Source: DATCKG01 sp036562385 (GTDB lineage Bacteria > Bacillota > Sulfobacillia > Symbiobacteriales > Symbiobacteriaceae). Taken from it: DNA of 11,149 nucleotides. The stretch covers positions 1-11,149 of the forward strand of contig DATCKG010000003.1 in assembly GCA_036562385.1 (NCBI GenBank). Reading direction: 5' to 3'. Below are positions 6,497-11,149 of the stretch, piece after piece. Below the pieces are notes generated by a model. That model saw only the letters and a program-made list of their open reading frames with translations, made no database searches and had not been told where the DNA came from. A program made the translations under genes and the position numbers. How positions within the stretch are numbered: position 1 is the stretch's first letter; each line of letters starts with the position of its first letter.

Positions 6497-7264
6497 GTGG
6501 ATGCGATCCAGGAATTGGCTGAAGCGCTGCGCACGGCCCGGTATGCCGTGGTGCTCACCGGCGCCGGTGCCAGCACCGAATCCGGCCTGCCGGATTTTCG
6601 CTCCAAGACAGGCCTCTGGAGGGACGTGGATCCCACCCGGATTCTCTCGATGTCAGCGCTGAGGCGGTCGCCGGTGCCGTTTTATCAGTTCTACCGGAAG
6701 CGGTTGCTGCAACTGCGGGGTGCTCAGCCGAACCCGGTTCACATCGGACTGGCGGCCCTACAAAAGGCAGGCTATATCAAAGCCCTGATTACCCAGAACA
6801 TCGACGGACTGCATCAGGCTGCCGGCTCCACCGATGTGATCGAGATGCACGGCTGCCTGCGGGAGTGCGTCTGCCTGGCATGCGATCGCCGCTATCCCAG
6901 CGATCTGATCGATGTGGAGGTGGAGACGGAGGCGGATATTCCGCGCTGCCCGTCCTGCGGCGGCATGCTGAAACCCGCGGTGGTGCTGTTTGAAGAGGCG
7001 CTGCCGGAGGAGGCCGTCAGCCGGGCCCTGGAGGCCACCCACCAGGCGGACCTGTTCATCGTCATCGGTTCCTCCCTGGAGGTCGGACCGGTGAACCAGC
7101 TTCCGATGCTGGCGGTGCAGGGGGGAGCAGACCTGGCCATCATCAACCTGGATCCCACGTTCCTGGACCACCGGGCCCGGTGGGTTATCCGCCAGAAGGC
7201 GGGCGGGGTGGTCACCGAGCTCTGCCGGCATCTGGATCTGGAATGTGGGGAAGCGCCCGCGTGA
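6497..7264 (+). CDS. cobB: NAD-dependent protein deacylase, sirtuin (SIR2) family
   Basis: This 255-residue cytoplasmic enzyme is predicted to remove acetyl or other acyl groups from lysines using NAD+, releasing nicotinamide and O-acyl-ADP-ribose. Motifs in order are GAGAS (22-26) and PDFRS (32-36) for NAD binding, TQNIDGLH (99-106), catalytic H118 in EMHG, and zinc cysteines C126/C129 and C151/C154. LKPAVVLFEE follows (the family usually has GE where this has EE), then GSSLEVGPVNQLP near the nicotinamide ribose site. GTG 6497 is chosen for GGGGAGGTGA just upstream with about 9 nt spacing. The terminator just before the gene leaves almost no room for a promoter between them, so its transcription source is unclear. 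It is followed by 198 bp of control DNA for nrdR and is probably not in that operon. Confidence 0.95.
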   Translation: MDAIQELAEALRTARYAVVLTGAGASTESGLPDFRSKTGLWRDVDPTRILSMSALRRSPVPFYQFYRKRLLQLRGAQPNPVHIGLAALQKAGYIKALITQNIDGLHQAAGSTDVIEMHGCLRECVCLACDRRYPSDLIDVEVETEADIPRCPSCGGMLKPAVVLFEEALPEEAVSRALEATHQADLFIVIGSSLEVGPVNQLPMLAVQGGADLAIINLDPTFLDHRARWVIRQKAGGVVTELCRHLDLECGEAPA

Positions 7265-7340
7265 GGCGCCTTTGTGGGCAGAGAATGGAAGAAAATCAGC
7301 CCTAGTTGCCCGGAACCGGTCGACATCGGCTGTGGGCGGG

Positions 7341-7369
7341 TTGTCCTCCCCTATATCTAGTGGTAATAT
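7341..7369 (+). promoter_or_regulatory. Sigma-A-type promoter of the nrdR-nrdJ operon
   Basis: TTGTCC (7341-7346) and TAATAT (7364-7369) are separated by exactly 17 bp; each matches 4 of 6 consensus bases. Transcription would start near 7376, leaving a leader of about 87 nt. The first NrdR box fills the spacer almost completely, which supports this as the regulated promoter. Confidence 0.6.
7348..7363 (+). promoter_or_regulatory. NrdR box 1
   Basis: CCCCTATATCTAGTGG matches the 16-bp NrdR consensus (ACACWATATWTAGTGT-like) at the C...C, TATAT, TAGTG positions. It lies inside the -35/-10 spacer, so bound NrdR would block RNA polymerase directly. It is paired with box 2 at 33 bp, about three helical turns, as in known NrdR operators. 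Confidence 0.8.
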
Positions 7370-7380
7370 GGGGCTTGCGA

Positions 7381-7396
7381 ACCCCATATGTAGGGG
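7381..7396 (+). promoter_or_regulatory. NrdR box 2
   Basis: ACCCCATATGTAGGGG matches the NrdR consensus core (AC-C-ATAT-TAG-G). It starts 33 bp after box 1 (17 bp between boxes) and lies just downstream of the predicted transcription start. NrdR is known to bind such pairs cooperatively. Confidence 0.75.
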
Positions 7397-7397
7397 T

Positions 7398-7421
7398 TTA
7401 TCCACAGGTAATCCACAGGTA
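7398..7421 (+). promoter_or_regulatory. Two tandem DnaA-box-like sites in an 11-bp direct repeat
   Basis: TTATCCACA (7398-7406) is a perfect consensus DnaA box. TAATCCACA (7409-7417) differs by one base. Both are part of a perfect tandem repeat ATCCACAGGTA (7400-7410 and 7411-7421), so the sites face the same side of the helix about one turn apart. They lie in the leader of nrdR after NrdR box 2. DnaA control of ribonucleotide reductase genes is known for E. coli nrdAB; here it is inferred from sequence. Confidence 0.65.
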
Positions 7422-7462
7422 GCGGAGTTTACCATGCACATCGGAACTGGAGCGAGGTCGCG

Positions 7463-7921
7463 GTGAAGTGTCCATTCTGCGGAGCCGAAAGCAAGGTCAT
7501 TGAGTCCCGGCATACGGAAGACAACTGCATCCGGCGTCGCCGGGAATGTACTGCCTGCGGTAAGCGGTTCAACACCTACGAGCGGGTGGAGATGCCCCCG
7601 CTGATGATCATCAAGAAGGACGGCCGCAGGGAAGCGTACGACCGCAATAAGATCCTGAACGGAATTTTGAAGGCCTGTCAAAAGCGGCCAGTTCCCCTGG
7701 CCGAGATCGAGCGGCTGGTGGACGAGGTGGAAAGGGAACTGCGCAATCTCCCGGATCGGGAGATCCCGTCGGTGACGGTGGGCGAGCTGGTCATGAAGCG
7801 GCTGCGTTCACTGGACGGGGTGGCCTACGTTCGCTTCGCCAGCGTCTACCGTGAGTTCAAGGATGTGCAGGAATTCCGCGACCAAGTGGAACAGCTCCTG
7901 AAGGGGGAGGCCCGAACGTGA
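7463..7921 (+). CDS. nrdR: Transcriptional repressor NrdR
   Basis: This 152-residue regulator of ribonucleotide reductase genes has the standard family length. It has an N-terminal zinc ribbon with C3, C6, C29 and C32 (MKCPFCG, then IRRRRECTACGKRFNTYER), which contacts DNA. An ATP-cone follows (about 46-136, starting MIIKKDGRREAYDRNKIL), which senses ATP versus dATP. GTG 7463 gives the family-typical MKCPFCG start; GGAGCGAGG lies just upstream. The TGA stop overlaps the GTG start of nrdJ in the shared GTGA, so translation is probably coupled. Two NrdR boxes overlap the promoter, predicting autoregulation of the nrdR-nrdJ operon, an arrangement known from Streptomyces nrdRJ. Confidence 0.97.
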   Translation: MKCPFCGAESKVIESRHTEDNCIRRRRECTACGKRFNTYERVEMPPLMIIKKDGRREAYDRNKILNGILKACQKRPVPLAEIERLVDEVERELRNLPDREIPSVTVGELVMKRLRSLDGVAYVRFASVYREFKDVQEFRDQVEQLLKGEART

Positions 7922-10287
7922 AGCTGACACATATCGCCCGGACGGTCATGGAAAAGCGGTACCTGCGTCTCAAGGACGACGGTACCCGCGAGACCCCTGA
8001 TGAGATGCTCAGACGGGTAGCCCGGGTGGTGGCCGCGGAGGACGCGAAATACGGCCATTCGCCGGAGGAAGTCAAGGCCACCGAGGAAGCTTTCTATACC
8101 TTGATGGACCAGCAGGATTTCATGCCCAACAGCCCGACCTTCACCGGGGCGGGCACGTCTCTGGGGCAGCTTTCGGCCTGCTTCGTCCTGCCTGTCGGGG
8201 ACTCCCTGCAGGAGATCTACGAGACGATGAAACACGCCGCGCTCATCCACCAGACAGGCGGCGGAACCGGCTTTGCGTTTTCCCGCCTGCGCCCGGCCGG
8301 TGACCAGGTGCGCACGTCCCAGGGCGTGGCCAGCGGGCCTGTCTCCTTCCTGCGGGTCTACAACGCCTCCACGGAGGCCATCAAGCAGGGCGGCACCCGC
8401 CGGGGCGCCAACATGGGCATCCTGCGGGTGGACCATCCTGACATCCTGGAATTTATCGAGTGTAAGGCCGATACCACGCAGATCACGAACTTCAATATTT
8501 CCGTAGGCATTACGGATGCTTTCATGGAGGCCCTGGAAAAGGGCACCGACTATGAACTGATCAACCCCCGCACTGGCAAAGTGACGGGTACCCTTTCGGC
8601 CCGGATGGTATGGGACAAGCTGGTCTATAACGCCTGGAAGACGGGTGAGCCCGGGATCGTCTTCCTGGACCGGATCAACCGGCGCAATCCCAACAATCAC
8701 GTGGAAGTGATCGAGGCCACAAACCCCTGTGGGGAACAGCCTCTGCCGCCCTACGGCTCCTGCAACCTGGGATCCATCAACCTGGCCAACTTCGTGAAAA
8801 ACCCCTACACGGACCAGGCAGAGGTGGACTGGGAGCGGCTCGGAGAGGTGGCCCGGATCGCCACCCACTTCCTGGACAACGTGATCGACGCTAACAAGTA
8901 TCCGCTGCCTCAGATCGCGGAGAAGGCCCGCAAGGACCGCCGCATCGGCCTCGGGGTGATGGGCTGGGCGGAGATGCTGGTCCAGATGGGGCTGCCCTAT
9001 GACAGCGACGAGGCGGTGGCCCTGGGCCGCCAGGTGATGACCTTCATCAAGCAGCAGGCGCTGGCGGAGTCGATGCGCCTGGCCGAAGCCCGGGGCGTCT
9101 ACCCCGAATGGGAAGGCAGCCAGTGGGCCAAGGCGGGCTTCAAGGTGCGCAACGCGACGCTGACCACCGTGGCGCCCACGGGGACCATCTCGCTGTTTGC
9201 CGCCCGGCCTGACATGCCCTGCTCCGGCGGCATCGAGCCCAAGTTCGCACTGGTCTTTACCCGGAACCAGGCCGGCGTGCAGATGCTGGATGTGGACGGC
9301 CAGTTCGCCACCGTGGCCAAAATGGAGGGCTGGTACTCCGAGGAACTCATGCAGAAGGTGGCCGAGAGGGGCACGGTCCGGGGGCTGGAGGGGGTCCCTG
9401 AGAAGTGGCAGCGGATCTTCGCCACCGCCCACGACATCAGCCCCGAGTGGCACGTGCGGATGCAGGCCGCCTTCCAGGGCGGCGACGACCTGCCCGTGCA
9501 CCTGCAGCCGGTGGATGCCGCGGTTTCCAAGACCATCAACTTCCCCCATGATGCCACCGTGTCCGATGTGGATGCCGCCTACCGCCTGGCCTGGCAACTG
9601 GGCCTGAAAGGGATTACCGTCTACCGGGACGGCAGCCGGGCTTCCCAGGTCCTGACCGCCGGCGACAAGCGGAAGCAGGAAGAGAAGGAAAAAAGCTCGG
9701 GTTCTTGTTCTTGCGCCCTGTCCGGTCCGGCCTGGAAGCCGCGGCCCAGCGAGGCCATCGGCAAGATGTTCGTCATCCCCACCCACTTTGGGAAGATGAC
9801 CCTGGACGTGCACATGGACGAAAAGGGCGAGCCCTTCGAAACCATCGTCAGCGTAGGTGCCACGGGTTCTGACCTGATGGCCGACGCGGTGGGCATGGGG
9901 ATGCTCATCTCCCGGCTGCTGCGGATTCGTTCCGATGTTCCCGTCCGGGAGCGGATCGAAGTGGTGATCGACACCCTGAAGAACATCGGCGGTTCGGGCA
10001 GCTACGGCTTCGGCCCCAACCGGGTCACCTCCCTGGCCAGCGCCATCGCCAAGGGCCTGCAGCGGTTCCTGGCCTGGCAGGACGCCACCGCCGCCTCGCA
10101 GCACGCTGAACTGCTGGCTCAGGTGGCCGCTACCTCCACTTCGCCGGAGGGGCATCCACCCACGAAGATGGCCGGAGCGGCCGTGGACCGGCTGGTGGAT
10201 CCCTGCCCGGAGTGCGGCTCCCACGCCCTGGCGGTGGGTGAAGGCTGCGTTACTTGTTACAACTGCGGGTACTCCAAGTGCTCATAA
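7918..10287 (+). CDS. nrdJ: Adenosylcobalamin-dependent (class II) ribonucleotide reductase
   Basis: This 789-residue enzyme reduces ribonucleotides to deoxyribonucleotides, using coenzyme B12 to make the thiyl radical. The active site is readable: C88 (LSACFVLP) and C282 (YGSCNLGSIN) form the redox pair, and NPCGE (269-273) gives N269, thiyl C271 and E273. The 11-residue gap from C271 to C282 matches the Thermotoga enzyme. PNSPTFTGAG (70-79) is also typical. A TSCPD-type domain follows (about 600-725, with GEPFETIVSVGATGSDL). The C-terminal tail is cysteine-rich: C763-x2-C766, C777, C780-x2-C783, C788, ending CGYSKCS. It combines a zinc ribbon with the thioredoxin-reducible pair. The protein starts directly in the reductase fold with no N-terminal ATP-cone, so overall activity control may rest on NrdR. 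GTG 7918 overlaps the nrdR stop and has GGGGGAGG 7 nt upstream. I see no cobalamin riboswitch. Confidence 0.97.
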   Translation: MKLTHIARTVMEKRYLRLKDDGTRETPDEMLRRVARVVAAEDAKYGHSPEEVKATEEAFYTLMDQQDFMPNSPTFTGAGTSLGQLSACFVLPVGDSLQEIYETMKHAALIHQTGGGTGFAFSRLRPAGDQVRTSQGVASGPVSFLRVYNASTEAIKQGGTRRGANMGILRVDHPDILEFIECKADTTQITNFNISVGITDAFMEALEKGTDYELINPRTGKVTGTLSARMVWDKLVYNAWKTGEPGIVFLDRINRRNPNNHVEVIEATNPCGEQPLPPYGSCNLGSINLANFVKNPYTDQAEVDWERLGEVARIATHFLDNVIDANKYPLPQIAEKARKDRRIGLGVMGWAEMLVQMGLPYDSDEAVALGRQVMTFIKQQALAESMRLAEARGVYPEWEGSQWAKAGFKVRNATLTTVAPTGTISLFAARPDMPCSGGIEPKFALVFTRNQAGVQMLDVDGQFATVAKMEGWYSEELMQKVAERGTVRGLEGVPEKWQRIFATAHDISPEWHVRMQAAFQGGDDLPVHLQPVDAAVSKTINFPHDATVSDVDAAYRLAWQLGLKGITVYRDGSRASQVLTAGDKRKQEEKEKSSGSCSCALSGPAWKPRPSEAIGKMFVIPTHFGKMTLDVHMDEKGEPFETIVSVGATGSDLMADAVGMGMLISRLLRIRSDVPVRERIEVVIDTLKNIGGSGSYGFGPNRVTSLASAIAKGLQRFLAWQDATAASQHAELLAQVAATSTSPEGHPPTKMAGAAVDRLVDPCPECGSHALAVGEGCVTCYNCGYSKCS

Positions 10288-10305
10288 CAACGAAAGGATG
10301 ATGGC

Positions 10306-10341
10306 AAGAGGCGCATGTGGACATGCACATGCGCCTCTTTT
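10306..10341 (+). terminator. Rho-independent terminator of the nrdR-nrdJ operon
   Basis: A perfect 14-bp stem AAGAGGCGCATGTG / CACATGCGCCTCTT (10306-10319 with 10326-10339) has a 6-nt loop GACATG and runs into TTTT (10338-10341). It starts 18 bp after the nrdJ stop. The T tract is short and partly in the stem, but the stem is very stable. Because the stem starts with AA, it could also act weakly on the other strand. Confidence 0.85.
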
Positions 10342-10413
10342 CATGGGGCTCTTTCGTCGCCCCTCTTGAACCGCAACGGCGGCCAAGAGAGGCAACCTCA
10401 TTATCATACTTTC

Positions 10414-10442
10414 TTGACGGCTAAGATTAGACTGGATATTAT
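10414..10442 (+). promoter_or_regulatory. Strong sigma-A-type promoter for the exported protein gene
   Basis: TTGACG (10414-10419) and TATTAT (10437-10442) are each 5 of 6 to consensus, with an ideal 17-bp spacer. Transcription should start near 10449, giving a leader of about 35 nt to the GTG at 10484. It is the best-matching promoter in the window. Confidence 0.75.
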
Positions 10443-10483
10443 GCGATGTGAGTGAACGAATCTGTGGAGGTGGCGCAGCGTAG

Positions 10484-11149
10484 GTGCGTAGTAGATGGGT
10501 GTCTGGATTGCTGGCTGGCCTCTTGTTGGTTGTGTCGCAGGCCAGCCCAGTTGCTGCCAGTGAGTCTGCCGGTGCATCGGGTCCGATTCAGGCCATTGCA
10601 GAGGTGCATTCTGAGCTTGAAACAGTAGGGAACTGGCAGAGTGATCGGCAACTGTGGACGGCCCTGCCGCCTAAAGGGGCTGGAGGAGTGACACTGGCTT
10701 ATGATTTCGAAGGCGTTGGCCTATGGCTGGGCGGATATTACATCGATTTTGTCGACAAGACCTTCATCGCTAATCATGTCCGTGAAGATCCAGCAATCGC
10801 CATTGCCCAGCTTGGAAAGGGAGTATGCTGGGAGGCAGCCCAGACGATCACGATGACTGGGACGATCTCCATTCAGGGTGAGGCCAAGTTCAGTGATGCG
10901 ATAAAAGGTGCTTTTGGATTTAGCGGGTCTGGGACGAAGACGTTCACCCAGAAGTTGCAGTTGTGCGGGCCGTCTGGGTCATCACCTTACCCGAAGCGTA
11001 CGTTCTATGGCGTTGTCCCGGAAATCGTGGAAATTCAAAGTGGCGGCCCTCAGGCCCCGTTTGGTATAACGGGGGTGGACACTAGGAAGGAGGTTGCCGC
11101 CACTGATGTCATTGTACCGCAGGAAGGCTCAGAAGCGCCAGATGCTGGA
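10484..11149 (+). CDS. Exported protein of unknown function (partial, runs off the window)
   Basis: The frame is open from GTG 10484 to the window end (222 codons seen, no stop). The N-terminus is a good Sec signal peptide: basic MRSRW, hydrophobic SGLLAGLLLVVSQ, then a likely signal peptidase I cut after PVAA (residue 25). The mature part begins SESAGASGPIQAIAEVHSEL. It includes VTLAYDFEGVGLWLGGYYID and a serine/glycine/threonine-rich, probably beta-rich stretch (GTISIQGEAKFSDAIKGAFG). There are two cysteines, C115 and C161, which could form a disulfide outside the cell. GGAGG (10466-10470) is 13 nt upstream, a long spacing; GTG 10499 is an alternative start but would remove the basic residues. 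GC is about 47-52% in three 60-base lines I counted, against about 73% in one nrdJ line. I cannot assign a family. Confidence 0.75.
   Translation, partial: MRSRWVSGLLAGLLLVVSQASPVAASESAGASGPIQAIAEVHSELETVGNWQSDRQLWTALPPKGAGGVTLAYDFEGVGLWLGGYYIDFVDKTFIANHVREDPAIAIAQLGKGVCWEAAQTITMTGTISIQGEAKFSDAIKGAFGFSGSGTKTFTQKLQLCGPSGSSPYPKRTFYGVVPEIVEIQSGGPQAPFGITGVDTRKEVAATDVIVPQEGSEAPDAG

Noticed and set aside
7253..7274. Possible terminator at the end of the sirtuin gene (GCGCC/GGCGC)
   Set aside because: The stem has only 5 bp with a 7-nt loop, overlaps the coding end, and has just three Ts.
7265..7462. Possible cobalamin riboswitch before the B12-dependent reductase operon
   Set aside because: The 198-bp gap is filled by NrdR boxes, DnaA boxes and the promoter. 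I see no B12-box-like conserved core, and the predicted leader of about 87 nt is too short.
7245..7466. A 73-codon plus-strand open frame between the sirtuin gene and nrdR
   Set aside because: It covers the regulatory region with promoter, NrdR and DnaA sites, lacks a convincing ribosome binding site, and its product has no recognisable features.
7846..10224. A 792-codon open frame on the minus strand opposite nrdJ
   Set aside because: The plus strand encodes a complete, motif-rich NrdJ. The antisense product is a His/Gly/Arg-rich shadow typical of high-GC coding DNA, with no domain pattern.
10439..10651. A 70-codon minus-strand open frame near the right edge
   Set aside because: It overlaps the start and signal peptide of the plus-strand exported protein, which has a near-consensus promoter, and shows no ribosome binding site or motif of its own that I could support.

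Overview
The window looks like chromosomal housekeeping and accessory DNA from a high-GC Gram-positive bacterium. A thermophilic-clostridial or Symbiobacterium-like Bacillota is my best guess. The reasons are strong GGAGG-type ribosome binding sites, frequent GTG and probable TTG starts, GC-rich coding (about 73% in one nrdJ line I counted), sigma-A-type promoters, intrinsic terminators, and a Complex I subunit beside a coenzyme-B12-dependent ribonucleotide reductase. The species assignment is inference; the gene calls rest on motifs read directly.

Layout. Positions 1-198 hold the 3' end of a Complex I membrane subunit (nuoN-like), closed by a terminator. A sigma-A promoter preceded by two perfect tandem 14-bp repeats then drives a CPA2-type Na+/H+ antiporter (341-1579). 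A hairpin follows, then a ClC-family chloride protein with two CBS domains (1659-3386). Convergent to it on the minus strand is an AlaX-type alanyl-tRNA editing protein with a DHHA1 domain (3432-4637), which has its own minus-strand terminator. Divergent from AlaX is sfsA (4726-5418), followed by a convergent small membrane protein of unknown function (5448-5762, minus). An Xre-like small protein (5965-6411) ends in a terminator. A sirtuin-type NAD-dependent deacylase follows (6497-7264).

The best-supported functional unit is nrdR-nrdJ (7463-10287). The two genes overlap by 4 bp. NrdR is the repressor of ribonucleotide reductase genes and NrdJ is the class II (adenosylcobalamin) reductase. 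The upstream control region is dense. It holds a sigma-A promoter whose spacer carries one NrdR box, a second NrdR box 33 bp downstream, and two tandem DnaA-box-like 11-bp repeats. Together these would link dNTP synthesis to nucleotide levels (NrdR) and possibly to replication initiation (DnaA). A 14-bp-stem terminator closes the operon.

After nrdJ the base composition drops to roughly half GC. A near-consensus sigma-A promoter leads into an unrecognised exported protein (from 10484), which runs off the window end. I see no tRNA, rRNA, CRISPR array, insertion sequence or riboswitch. No clearly new multi-gene system is evident. The points most worth a second look are the nrdR control region, the tandem repeats before the antiporter, and the exported protein at the right edge.
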